A stretch of DNA of 64,000 nt, taken from positions 868,001 to 932,000 of the forward strand of contig JACKEI010000002.1 of NCBI GenBank assembly GCA_020633075.1, written 5' to 3'. The translations under genes and the position numbers were made by a program. The DNA is from Sandaracinaceae bacterium. Lineage in GTDB: Bacteria; Myxococcota_A; Polyangia; Polyangiales; Houyiibacteriaceae. The notes under the pieces were generated by a model. It saw only the letters and a program-made list of their open reading frames with translations. It made no database searches and was not told where the DNA came from. This document shows, in pieces, positions 41,839 to 50,372 of the stretch; the first letter of the stretch is position 1; each line of letters starts with the position of its first letter.

Positions 41839-43949
41839 GCGCGGGTGGCCATCACCACGAGCCGGGGGCGCCGGGCGGACTTCAGCCGCGCGACGCCGAG
41901 CAGGCGCCGGACGCGGAGGCGCGCCGCGCTGCGGTGCTGGCGCTGGCCGCCCTCCCGGCCTCCGACCCGTCCGTGCAGTCGCGGTTGTTCGTGGCGTTGG
42001 GGGACGTGGACTGGCGCGTGCGCAAGGAGGCCGCCGCGCAGCTCGGTCAGCGCGAAGGCTCCGCAGCGCTGATCGATGCGCTGGTGGACGCGGTGGTCCA
42101 GGGCGACAACGTGGGCCTGCGCAACTCGGCGCTGGAGGCGCTGGCCAAGCACGGGCCGCGCGTCGCTGCCGCGCTCCTGGAGCGTCTCCCGCGCGTGAAC
42201 GAAGCGGCGAAGAAGTTCATCTTCGAGGGCCTCGGCAACACCGGGTCCACCGACGCCGTGCCGGCCCTCGTCGCGGCGCTGCGTGCGGCCGATCCCAACA
42301 CGTCTGCCGCCGCGGTGGACGCGCTGTCACGCATCGGCGGGGGCGACGCCGAGCTCGCCCTGCGCGACCTCTTGCGTTCGCCGGACCCGTTTCAGAGGCT
42401 GGCTGCCGTGGACGCGCTCACGCGTCTCTCCAGCAAGGTTCCTTACGACGAGCTCGCGCCGCTCATGGTGGACCGCATGACGCAGCGGGTCGCGCTCGAC
42501 CTGCTCGGGCGGACCGGCCGCGTCGAGGCGCTCGAGCCGCTCGCCGAGGCGCTCGAGGACCACTCCCTGACGGTGGCCGGCAGCGGCGCCGTCGGTCTGG
42601 TGCGCCTCTTCGACGGCGCTCCGGAGCTCGCGCAGGCGGTGACGGCCCGCGCGCGGCAGCTGTCGTCCAAGGCGCGCGAGTCGCTGCGGCTCCTCGTCGT
42701 CGAAGGAGCGCTGGGCGTCCGACAGTCGGCTGCCCACCTGGCCATCCTCGCCCAGGACCCGGGCATCGTGGAGGTCGCGCTCGGCCTCGCCTCGGAGGGC
42801 GCGCTGCCCAGCGAGGCGCTGCAGGCGTTCGTGCTGTGGGGGCCCGACGCCATCGAGCCTCTGCTGGACGTACACCAGCAGACCTCCGGCCTGGTGAGCG
42901 GTCTCGCGCTGGAGCTGGCGTGCGATCTGGTCCAGCACGCGCGCCTCTCTGCGGGGGCGTCCACGGCCAGCGTCGCGCCCAGCAACGACGCGCTCCGGCT
43001 GCTCCGTGCGCGCGTCTCCGCCGCGCTCGACGGCCACGACGACGCGGTGCGCCGCGCTGCCGTGCGGGGGCTGGGTGCGTGCGCGGAGCCCGACGACGCC
43101 CGCCGGCTGGTCGTGATGCTGGAGCAGGCCGGGGAGGAGCTCGCGGGCTCCATCGGGAGCGCCCTGCGCCACCTGGGGCGCGCCCACACAGAGGCCGTCG
43201 CCAGCGCGCTCCGGACCCTCTCCTTCGACTGGCCGGGGGCCGCGGTGGTGTGCGAGCTGATCGCGGACTCCCACGACGGCGAGCGCCTCGAAGGGCTCCG
43301 CGCGGCCCAGGCCAGCGCCAGCCCGGTGGTCCGTCGCGCAGCCGTCCTCGCGCTGGCCAAGGTCCACGACGAGGAGTCCGCCGAGTGTGTCAGCCTGTCC
43401 CTCTCGGATGACGACGTGAACGTCCGCGTCGCGGCCGCCGAGGCGCTCGGCGTGCTCGGACGGCAGCTGGGCGTCCAGAAGCTCCACGGCTCGTTGCGCG
43501 TGGCGCTCGACGCGGAGGCTCCGGCCGTGGTCGCGGCCGCGGCGCGCGCGCTCGCCCTGGCCGGCGACATCAGCTCGGTGCCGACGCTGCGCGACAAGCT
43601 CAAGAGCGAGCGCCCAGGCGTCGCGCTGGCGGCGCTCGAGGCCCTCTGCGCGCTGGACGTCCCTCTCGACGACGTGCTCGCCGAGCTGGCTCACCATCCC
43701 GACGACGAGGTGGTCAAGCAGGCGCTGGGGCTCGCACGACGGGTTGACGGGGCGACGGCGCGTCGCTTCCTGAGCGAGGCGCTCCACCACACGGCCTGGC
43801 ACGTTCGCGCCGCCGCCGTGAGCGCGCTAGCGCGCGTGGAGGGCGGTCGCGACGTGCTCCTCGCGCACGTCGGCCGCGAGAGCGACGAGCACGTCCGCCG
43901 TGCCCTCGAGGCGGCCCTGGCGTCTTCTGGACAGGCGGGGGAGGGCTGA
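41835..43949 (+). CDS. Large HEAT-repeat protein of the chemosensory operon
   Basis: 704 residues, soluble. After a His/Gly/Pro-rich arm, almost the whole chain is HEAT/PBS-lyase repeats (e.g. WRVRKEAAAQLGQREGSAAL, GLRNSALEALAKHGP, PVVRRAAVLALAKVHDEES, WHVRAAAVSALARVEGG). It is embedded by ATGA overlap after cheW and 0 bp before cheR, so it is part of the pathway. From memory, the M. xanthus Che7 system also contains a HEAT-repeat protein (Cpc7) that binds signalling partners; this could be its counterpart. A scaffold role is inferred. Confidence 0.88.
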   Translation: MSAGGHHHEPGAPGGLQPRDAEQAPDAEARRAAVLALAALPASDPSVQSRLFVALGDVDWRVRKEAAAQLGQREGSAALIDALVDAVVQGDNVGLRNSALEALAKHGPRVAAALLERLPRVNEAAKKFIFEGLGNTGSTDAVPALVAALRAADPNTSAAAVDALSRIGGGDAELALRDLLRSPDPFQRLAAVDALTRLSSKVPYDELAPLMVDRMTQRVALDLLGRTGRVEALEPLAEALEDHSLTVAGSGAVGLVRLFDGAPELAQAVTARARQLSSKARESLRLLVVEGALGVRQSAAHLAILAQDPGIVEVALGLASEGALPSEALQAFVLWGPDAIEPLLDVHQQTSGLVSGLALELACDLVQHARLSAGASTASVAPSNDALRLLRARVSAALDGHDDAVRRAAVRGLGACAEPDDARRLVVMLEQAGEELAGSIGSALRHLGRAHTEAVASALRTLSFDWPGAAVVCELIADSHDGERLEGLRAAQASASPVVRRAAVLALAKVHDEESAECVSLSLSDDDVNVRVAAAEALGVLGRQLGVQKLHGSLRVALDAEAPAVVAAAARALALAGDISSVPTLRDKLKSERPGVALAALEALCALDVPLDDVLAELAHHPDDEVVKQALGLARRVDGATARRFLSEALHHTAWHVRAAAVSALARVEGGRDVLLAHVGRESDEHVRRALEAALASSGQAGEG

Positions 43950-44840
43950 GTGCCGCTGCTCTTCGACGAGGGCCCGGGGCTGGCCGTCGAGGACTTCCGG
44001 ATGATCCGGGACCTGATCAACCGCTTCTGCGGCATCTACTTCTCGGATGACGCGCGCACCATCGTGGCCCGCCGGCTGCGTGAGCGCCTCGACGCGGTTG
44101 GCTTGCGCGACTTCGGCGCCTACTACCAGTACCTTCGCTACCACCCCGACGCCGCGACGGAGCTCGAGAACGCGGTCGAGGTGCTGACCACCAACGAGAC
44201 CTACTTCTTCCGCGAGGAGTACCAGCTGCGGGCCTTCCGCGACGAGATCCTGCCCCAGCTCAAGGCGCGCGCGGAGGAGCGGGGGACACGCAGGCTCGCG
44301 CTGTGGAGCGCGGGCTGCTCGAGCGGCGAGGAGGCGTACACGCTGGGCATCCTCGTGGAGGACTCGGGTCTGTTCAAAGGCTGGGACGTACGCATCTACG
44401 GCAACGACATCTCGCGCCGAGTGCTGCACAAGGCCCGCCGCGCGGTCTACACGGACGCCAGCTTCCGCACGACGGACCGACGCTACCTCCAATACTTCGT
44501 CGACGTCCCCGATGGACGGCAAGTTCACCCGCACATCCGCGCGATGTGTCACTTTGGACACTTGAACCTCCTCGACCACAGTCGCACGGCCATCGTCGGA
44601 CGCGTCGACGCCGTCTTCTGTCGCAACGTGCTGATCTACTTCGACGCCGAGTCGCGTCGCAGAGCCATCGACACCTTCTATCATCGGCTCGTCGCTGGCG
44701 GGTATCTGCTGCTCGGGCACAGCGAGTCGCTGCTCAACGCGAGCACGGCCTTCGAGTTGGTGCACGTGTCCACCGACCTCGTCTACCGTCGCCCCGCCCC
44801 CCACCTCTTTCGCGCGCCTTCCGCAAGCGAGGGTTCATGA
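43950..44840 (+). CDS. cheR: Chemoreceptor methyltransferase CheR
   Basis: 296 residues. N-terminal helical domain (FRMIRDLINRFCGIYFSDDA, VLTTNETYFFRE). SAM-binding site LALWSAGCSSGEEAYTLGIL with GNDISRRVLHKAR, and VFCRNVLIYFDAESRR. Methylates receptor glutamates, implying a methyl-accepting partner although none is encoded here. GTG start directly after the HEAT stop; end overlaps cheB (ATGA). Confidence 0.96.
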   Translation: MPLLFDEGPGLAVEDFRMIRDLINRFCGIYFSDDARTIVARRLRERLDAVGLRDFGAYYQYLRYHPDAATELENAVEVLTTNETYFFREEYQLRAFRDEILPQLKARAEERGTRRLALWSAGCSSGEEAYTLGILVEDSGLFKGWDVRIYGNDISRRVLHKARRAVYTDASFRTTDRRYLQYFVDVPDGRQVHPHIRAMCHFGHLNLLDHSRTAIVGRVDAVFCRNVLIYFDAESRRRAIDTFYHRLVAGGYLLLGHSESLLNASTAFELVHVSTDLVYRRPAPHLFRAPSASEGS

Positions 44841-45892
44841 GACATCTGCGCGTCCTCGTCGTCGACGACTCGGCGTACAACCGCCGCACCATCTCCGAGC
44901 TGCTGACCTCCCTCCCTGCCGTCGAGGTCATCGGCAAGGCCGGGGATGGAGACGAAGCGCTGCGCATGGTGGCCGAGCTGCAGCCGGACCTGATCACGCT
45001 GGACCTCGAGATGCCGCGGATGGACGGCTTCACGTTCTTGCGGTTGATGATGGCGCGCCGGCCGACGCCGGTCATCGTGGTCAGCGGCTACTCCGCGAAG
45101 GAGAACGTCTTCCGCGCCCTCGAGATGGGCGCGCTCGACTTCGTCGCGAAGCCCACCCGCACCGTGACCAGCGACCTGAGCGGCATCAGCGCGGAGCTGG
45201 CCGAGAAGGTGGAGGTGGTGCGTCAGCTCTCGCCGGCCGGCCTGGACCTCCACGCTCGCGTGCGCGGGAGCGGCGAGGTGACGCTCACGCCCCGGCGTGG
45301 TGCGGCCAGCGACCGCGAGCCCAGCCGCCTGATCGTCATCGGGTCGTCCACGGGAGGGCCGACCGCCCTGGTGGAGGTCTTCCGCCGCCTGCCGACGTCC
45401 ACCACCACGGCCGTCGTGGTCGCGCAGCACATGCCCGAGCGCTTCACCAAGACCTTCGCCGAGCGCCTCGACAAGATCGGCGGGATGCGGGTGGCGGAGG
45501 CCAGTGACGTTCATCACCTGACCGCAGGCACCGCCTTCATCTGCCCCGGCGGACGCTGCATGGAGCTCGTCCAGCTGCAGCGGGGTCTCGGCGTCAAGGT
45601 CGTCGCGCCCGACGCCGGCGACCGCTACGTGCCCTCCGTCGACCGCCTGTTCGAGAGCGCTGCGAGGGTCTTTGGTGCCAGCACTGTGGGGGTGGTGCTG
45701 ACCGGCATGGGGGATGACGGAGCGCGCGGTGTCGTCGCGCTGCGTGACGCGGGCGGCATCGTCATGGCGGAGGCCCCCGAGACGGCGGTCATCTACGGCA
45801 TGCCGGGCGCGGCGGTGCGCACCGGAGCAGTCGACCGGAGCCTGCCGCTCCGCGCGATGGCGGAGCGCCTCGCGGAACTCACCAGCGCGTGA
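44837..45892 (+). CDS. cheB: Receptor methylesterase / response regulator CheB
   Basis: 351 residues. Receiver domain (VVDDSAYNRR, ITLDLEMPRMDGFTF with the phospho-Asp, VVSGYSAKE, VAKPTRT). Linker, then esterase domain with catalytic Ser in GSSTGGPTALVEV, His in QHMPERFTKTFAERL and Asp in VLTGMGDDGARG. Removes methyl or amide groups from receptor glutamates. Last gene of the tightly overlapping block; 90 bp separate it from the GAF gene. Confidence 0.96.
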   Translation: MRHLRVLVVDDSAYNRRTISELLTSLPAVEVIGKAGDGDEALRMVAELQPDLITLDLEMPRMDGFTFLRLMMARRPTPVIVVSGYSAKENVFRALEMGALDFVAKPTRTVTSDLSGISAELAEKVEVVRQLSPAGLDLHARVRGSGEVTLTPRRGAASDREPSRLIVIGSSTGGPTALVEVFRRLPTSTTTAVVVAQHMPERFTKTFAERLDKIGGMRVAEASDVHHLTAGTAFICPGGRCMELVQLQRGLGVKVVAPDAGDRYVPSVDRLFESAARVFGASTVGVVLTGMGDDGARGVVALRDAGGIVMAEAPETAVIYGMPGAAVRTGAVDRSLPLRAMAERLAELTSA

Positions 45893-45958
45893 ACTCAACC
45901 GTGCGGAGCGCCGCGAGTGGGCGCGCGTTCGTCCTTCCAATCGCTCGCACACGTCTGA

Positions 45959-45964
45959 TAGTCT
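45959..45964 (+). promoter_or_regulatory. -10-like TAGTCT upstream of GAF gene
   Basis: TAGTCT ends 18 nt before the ATG at 45983, similar to the kinase operon (19 nt) and the first receiver gene (17 nt). A second promoter inside the chemosensory region is plausible. Confidence 0.35.
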
Positions 45965-45982
45965 CGCCACAGCACATTCACG

Positions 45983-46867
45983 ATGATCGACCCTGACTCC
46001 AACCGCGCGAGCGATGTCCCCATGGACCTGATCAAAGAACGAGAGAGCTTTGTCCGATCGTTCTTGAAGAAGGGCGTGGAGTACACCGAGCACCTGCTGC
46101 AGGAGAACGCGCAGCTTCGTGAGGAGTACGGTCGGCTTCAGGAAGACAACGCACGCCTGCGCTCGCAGATCGCCAGCGACGACGCCATTCGCGACCTCTT
46201 GCGCACCGTCGAGAAGCTCGAACAGGAGCGCAAGTCACTGCTGGAGCGCAGCTCGGAGCTCGAAGAAAAGCGTCAAGAGCACCAGGGGCGGCACGACGAG
46301 ATCGAGCAGGAGGTCAACGACCTCGCCAATCTCTACATCGCGAGCTACCAGCTGGGGGCGTCGCTCTCGCTGCGCCGCGTGGTGCGTCACCTGCGCGACA
46401 TGTGTGGGCAGCTGGTGGGCGCGCACGGCTTCGTGATCTACGTCCTCGACGAGGGCACCGAGACGGCCTATCCCATCGCCTACGAGCAGCTGGACGCCAG
46501 CACCATCGTGCCGGTCCCGGTGGGCGTCGGGCACGTGGGCGAGGCGTGCTTGACGGGCATTCCCCGCATCCGTGAAGACGGCAGCGCCGACTTCATCCAA
46601 GGTACCCACGATGATCCGGTGGCGGTCATCCCGCTCATGTCCGATGGCAGGCCGGTGGGCGCCATCTCCGTCATCACCTTGCTCGAACAGAAGAGCCAGT
46701 GGATGAACGTGGACCGAGAGCTCTTTCAGCTTCTCGGCGCTCAGGCTGGTACCGCCCTGATCGCCGCCAACTTGTACGCAACCGCTGCCGGACCGATTCA
46801 GGCACTTGCTGGTGTCCGACAGAAGCTCGCCGCCGCCGAGGCCGCGTCCTCCGAGAGTACCGACTGA
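45983..46867 (+). CDS. Coiled-coil GAF-domain protein
   Basis: 294 residues, cytosolic. ~15-125 is a coiled coil (ENAQLREEYGRLQEDNARLR, VEKLEQERKSLLERSSELEE). A GAF domain follows at ~130-275 (LSLRRVVRHLRDMCGQLVGA, VGVGHVGEACLTGIPRI, VIPLMSDGRPVGAISVI). No membrane helix and no methyl-accepting signalling hairpin, so it is not a receptor of the usual kind; yet it sits between cheB and cheY and could be a soluble input or a regulator of the array. An ATG at 46022 (MDLIKERESF) is an alternative start. cheY follows by 2 bp. Confidence 0.85.
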   Translation: MIDPDSNRASDVPMDLIKERESFVRSFLKKGVEYTEHLLQENAQLREEYGRLQEDNARLRSQIASDDAIRDLLRTVEKLEQERKSLLERSSELEEKRQEHQGRHDEIEQEVNDLANLYIASYQLGASLSLRRVVRHLRDMCGQLVGAHGFVIYVLDEGTETAYPIAYEQLDASTIVPVPVGVGHVGEACLTGIPRIREDGSADFIQGTHDDPVAVIPLMSDGRPVGAISVITLLEQKSQWMNVDRELFQLLGAQAGTALIAANLYATAAGPIQALAGVRQKLAAAEAASSESTD

Positions 46868-46869
46868 CC

Positions 46870-47244
46870 ATGTCCGACTTTTCCTGCCTCGTAGTCGAAG
46901 ATTCCCCCATGATGCGGCAGCTCTTGGTGTTCGCCCTCGCGCGCATCAAGAAGCTCAAGGTCACGGAGGCGGAGGATGGTGTCGACGGTTTGCGCAAGCT
47001 CGCCGGTGGCAAGTTCGACCTCGTGATCACCGACATCAACATGCCCATCATGGACGGCCTCAAGCTCGTGAAGCGCATCCGCAGCGACGAGACCCACAAG
47101 GACGTCCCGATCATCATCATCACGACCGAGGGTTCCACCGAGGACCGGCAGCGGGCCATGGCCCTCGGCGCCAACGCGTACATCACGAAGCCCATCCAGG
47201 CGCCGCAGGTGATCGCGAAGGTCAAGGAGCTGCTGGCGGTCTGA
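46870..47244 (+). CDS. cheY: Single-domain response regulator CheY
   Basis: 124 residues. CheY fold: CLVVEDSPMMRQLL, phospho-Asp in LVITDINMPIMDGLKL, Thr switch in IIIITTEGSTEDR, Lys in YITKPIQ. Closer to classical CheY than the receiver at 38207. Two bp after the GAF gene, so translated with it. Likely output of the CheA encoded upstream. Confidence 0.94.
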   Translation: MSDFSCLVVEDSPMMRQLLVFALARIKKLKVTEAEDGVDGLRKLAGGKFDLVITDINMPIMDGLKLVKRIRSDETHKDVPIIIITTEGSTEDRQRAMALGANAYITKPIQAPQVIAKVKELLAV

Positions 47245-47262
47245 GGCCGCGGCCGACTCACC

Positions 47263-47889
47263 ATGAACGTGGACGCGCGCTGGCTGTTCGTGAAGACCTG
47301 CCAGGACCTGCTCGGCAAGTCGAAGTCCCCGGACTACTACGACAAGCTGCGCATGGCGGGGCTGCTCAAGCACCTGCTCGTGGGGCCGCGATCCCTGCTC
47401 GCGCTCACCAACCGCGACCCCGCGTTGCCCCTCGAGTTCTGGTTCCGGGAGCCGGTCGAGGACCCCGCCCAGTGGGCAGGGCCCTCCGGTTTCGACGCGT
47501 CCCGTCGGGAGGTCGCCAGCGGCCTCGTGCGGCGCGAGGGGCGTGACCCGTTCCTCGCCGCGCGGGTGCTGCACTGCCACCAGTGGCTGAGCGTGGAGCA
47601 GCTCATCATCACCGTGGCGCACGCCTACGGGGGGTTCCTGGCCGACCTACCCGACGGGCTCAGCCGCGAGGGCATCGTCGCCGTGGACGAGGCCATCCGC
47701 GAAGGCGCCGCCGGCCCGGTCTCGATTGCGCTGCAGGAGATCACGGGCGTCACCCTGCGCGCGCTCATCCCGCTGGCAAACCCCAGCGGCGAGCCCAAGC
47801 CCCGCGCAAAGGCGCCGGCGGGGGTTGCCGGTGGTGGCGCCCCGGGCGCGCCCGGCTGCCCGTTCAGTGGCTCGTCGGAGCGCGGCTGA
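47263..47889 (+). CDS. Unrecognised cytosolic protein downstream of cheY
   Basis: 208 residues. Mostly alpha/beta with no signal or membrane helix. Conspicuous stretches: WLFVKTCQDLLGKSKSPDYY, LAARVLHCHQWLSVEQLIIT, VDEAIREGAAGPVSIALQEI. A Gly/Ala/Pro-rich tail ends CPFSGSSERG. I know no family for it. It begins 18 bp after cheY and is probably in the same transcript, so a link to the chemosensory output is possible. Confidence 0.65.
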   Translation: MNVDARWLFVKTCQDLLGKSKSPDYYDKLRMAGLLKHLLVGPRSLLALTNRDPALPLEFWFREPVEDPAQWAGPSGFDASRREVASGLVRREGRDPFLAARVLHCHQWLSVEQLIITVAHAYGGFLADLPDGLSREGIVAVDEAIREGAAGPVSIALQEITGVTLRALIPLANPSGEPKPRAKAPAGVAGGGAPGAPGCPFSGSSERG

Positions 47890-47943
47890 GCCGTCACGGG
47901 GCCCTTGCTGGGCGGCGCGCAAACACGCTACACCGGGACCACC

Positions 47944-49833
47944 ATGCCTCTCACGAACCTCCTCGCGGGTCGCCGTGCGCCGCGTCTCGTCGCCCCGCGG
48001 TGGATCGCAGCTATGGCCTTGCTCAGCGCCGTGCTCCTTGCCGCCACCGCAGGTGAGGCTCGAGCCCAGGTGGCTCAGCTCGTGTTGGCTCCGCAGAATC
48101 CCCCCGCTCAAGGGGCCGCCGTGCGCGTCGACGGCGCGGATGTGGGCAACCTGCCGCTCACGCTGGAGGTCACGCCTGGGCGGCACTTGGTGCAGGTCGG
48201 GCGTCGTGGATACATCACGTTCAACCTCTGGATCGACGTGACCCCCGGCCAGACCATGCAGCTGCCCGTCACCCTGCGCGGCACGGCGGGCGAGATGGGC
48301 TCCATCCTCGTCGCGGGGGACGTCTCGGGGGCGCGCGTGCTCGTCGACAGCGTCGAGCGCGGCACCTCCCCCGTCGTGGTCGAAGGGCTCAGCGTGGGCT
48401 CGCACCGTGTGCGCGTGGAGGCTCGCGATGGCGGGCTGGCGCCCTTCGAGACCACGGTCGAGGTGCGCGTCGCCGAGCGCACCACCGTGCACTTCACCAT
48501 GCGGCCGACGCACACCCCGGGCAGCCTGCATGTCGCCGCCAACGTGCTGTCGGCGCGCCTCTTCCTCGACGGCGATCCGCTGGGTGTGGGTGGCCGCACC
48601 GTCGAGGGCCTCGCGCCGGGGGAACACATCGTCGAGGCCGAGGCCAACGGCTACCAGACGGCGCGCCAGACCGTGCGGGTGGAGTCCGGGCGACGCTCGG
48701 CGGTGGTGCTGGTCATGGAGCCCGTGGCGCAGGAGCCGGGCACCATCGTGGTGCGCGCCAACGTCCGCGGGCAGGTCTTCGTCAACGGTCAGGACTTCGG
48801 GCCCGCGCCCGTCATCCTCGAGGGCGCAGAGCCGGGCAGCTACGCCATCCGCGTGACCGCCGACGGGCACTCGGAGTTCCGCGACGTGTGCCAGGTGCGC
48901 CTGGGCGAGACCTGCACCATCACGGCCACGCTGGTCCCCGAGCAGGTGCTCTTGCGCGTCACCAGCAGCACGCGCGGCGCCTTCCTCTACGTGGACGGCG
49001 AGTACAGGGGCCCGGTGCCCTTCGAGGGGCTCTTCCCGGTTGGGCCTCACCGCGTGGAGGTGCGCGCGCAGAACTACGCGACGCACACCGAGCAGGTGTC
49101 ACTGAGCGCCGGCGGCCCCCGCGACGTCGCGGTGGACCTGCAGCGTGTGGGCGCCGAGACCCCGGAAGAGATCGCCGAGGCCGAGGTCGCTGCGGTCGAG
49201 ACGACGCGCTCGCTGCGCAGCTACGCCGCGACCCTCACGCCCGAGCGGCGCTCCTACTTCGACGTCGCCATCGGCTTCCCGTACATCCTGGAAGCCCGCG
49301 TCGGCGGCAACGTGCACGAGTGGCTGGACATCGGCTTCTCGCTGCGCTCCTTCTTCGGGCTCACGGAGTTCGACGGGCGCCTGAAGACGGCCTATCGCGC
49401 GCTGCCCTCACTCTCGCTGGGTGCGCAGCTCCGCATCGGGGGCGGCTTTGGGCCCACGCACATGTACCGCGACGGCGCCATCCCGCGCGAGTCCCCCACC
49501 AACACCTTCTTGTTCTCGCTCGAGGGGCTCGTCTCGGTGCACTTCGCCGCCGCCGCGAGCGTCACCGCGATCGTCGCCTTCGACACCCACTCCGACCGCT
49601 ACCGGGGCCCCAACCGGCGCGGCGCAGCGCGCCTGCGCTTGGGCGGCGTCGCCGAGATCGTCGTCTCCGACTCCTGGAACGTGATGCTCCGCTTCGAGGG
49701 CATCGTGGCGGGTCGCTCGCGGCCCATCATGACCGACCTCGTGGGGGCAGGGCTGATCGACAGCGACCCGCGCCTGCTCGGGCAGCTGGGCTTCACCTAC
49801 AAGTTCGGCCTTCCTTCGTGGGACAGCGAGTGA
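47944..49833 (+). CDS. Outer-membrane protein with about five PEGA domains
   Basis: 629 residues. Signal peptide ends about GEARA-QVAQ. Five PEGA-type beta repeats follow at ~50-390 (VRVDGADVGNLPLTLEVTPG, ARVLVDSVERGTSPVVVEGL, ARLFLDGDPLGVGGRTVEGL, GQVFVNGQDFGPAPVILEGA, AFLYVDGEYRGPVPFEGLFP). The last ~210 residues are amphipathic strands (YFDVAIGFPYILEARVGGN ... LLGQLGFTYKFGLPSW) ending in an aromatic-rich strand, as in outer-membrane barrels. So PEGA repeats would be presented from the membrane into the periplasm. TACACC (47929-47934) lies 9 nt before the ATG. The next gene overlaps by GTGA. Confidence 0.85.
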   Translation: MPLTNLLAGRRAPRLVAPRWIAAMALLSAVLLAATAGEARAQVAQLVLAPQNPPAQGAAVRVDGADVGNLPLTLEVTPGRHLVQVGRRGYITFNLWIDVTPGQTMQLPVTLRGTAGEMGSILVAGDVSGARVLVDSVERGTSPVVVEGLSVGSHRVRVEARDGGLAPFETTVEVRVAERTTVHFTMRPTHTPGSLHVAANVLSARLFLDGDPLGVGGRTVEGLAPGEHIVEAEANGYQTARQTVRVESGRRSAVVLVMEPVAQEPGTIVVRANVRGQVFVNGQDFGPAPVILEGAEPGSYAIRVTADGHSEFRDVCQVRLGETCTITATLVPEQVLLRVTSSTRGAFLYVDGEYRGPVPFEGLFPVGPHRVEVRAQNYATHTEQVSLSAGGPRDVAVDLQRVGAETPEEIAEAEVAAVETTRSLRSYAATLTPERRSYFDVAIGFPYILEARVGGNVHEWLDIGFSLRSFFGLTEFDGRLKTAYRALPSLSLGAQLRIGGGFGPTHMYRDGAIPRESPTNTFLFSLEGLVSVHFAAAASVTAIVAFDTHSDRYRGPNRRGAARLRLGGVAEIVVSDSWNVMLRFEGIVAGRSRPIMTDLVGAGLIDSDPRLLGQLGFTYKFGLPSWDSE

Positions 49834-50309
49834 CGGGGCGCACCCGGGCCATCGTCGCCGGCATCGCGGTGTTGGCGGTCGTCCTCGCGCTCGGGCGGTC
49901 TCTCCGCACGGAGCCCCCGGCCGGCCCGCGCGTGGCCACCTTCGAGTCGTTCCTGGACGGCGAGAGCCTGCGGCGCGGCGCCTTCGAGGAGGGTGAGCGC
50001 GTCAACACGCCCGTGGGTGGGCAGGTCCGCGTCGTACCCCCGGGAGGCGGGCAGCTCGTCTTCGAGGAGCGCACGGACGCCCGCTTCGTGACCTTCAGCC
50101 CGCTGGCGGTGGACCTCACGCACGGTCGCGTCCGTGTGGAGACCGCCGACGAGCCCCTCTCCCTGCGCTACCTCGGTCACACCCTGCGTGTGGGTCCGCG
50201 CGCGGTCGCCGAGCTCAGCAGCGCGCCCCCCCGTGCGGTGGTCATCTCGGGCCCGGTCACGCTCGACGGACACGCCGTGACCGGTGAGCGGCCCCTCGCG
50301 GCGCGCTGA
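49830..50309 (+). CDS. FecR-like single-pass membrane protein
   Basis: 159 residues. One transmembrane helix at ~8-24 (IVAGIAVLAVVLALGRSL), then a periplasmic beta domain like FecR (QVRVVPPGGGQLVFEERTDA, VDLTHGRVRVETADEPLSL, LRVGPRAVAELSS). No cytosolic anti-sigma part, so not a complete FecR regulator. GTG start overlaps the stop of the PEGA protein, so the two are probably partners in the envelope. Confidence 0.65.
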   Translation: MTGRTRAIVAGIAVLAVVLALGRSLRTEPPAGPRVATFESFLDGESLRRGAFEEGERVNTPVGGQVRVVPPGGGQLVFEERTDARFVTFSPLAVDLTHGRVRVETADEPLSLRYLGHTLRVGPRAVAELSSAPPRAVVISGPVTLDGHAVTGERPLAAR

Positions 50310-50359
50310 ATTTCGGCGCGCCGCCACGCGTCTCCGGATCGCTATCCAGACCGACGTGA

Positions 50360-50365
50360 TAGGAT
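50360..50365 (+). promoter_or_regulatory. -10 hexamer TAGGAT, 7 nt from tmk ATG
   Basis: TAGGAT, 7 nt, ATG (50373). An in-frame ATG at 50364 overlaps the hexamer and is therefore rejected as the start. Confidence 0.5.
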
Positions 50366-50372
50366 GCGCGCC

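Noticed and set aside
45983..46867. Methyl-accepting receptor for the chemosensory operon
   Set aside because: The gene has coiled coil and GAF only, without the conserved receptor hairpin tip or membrane helices.
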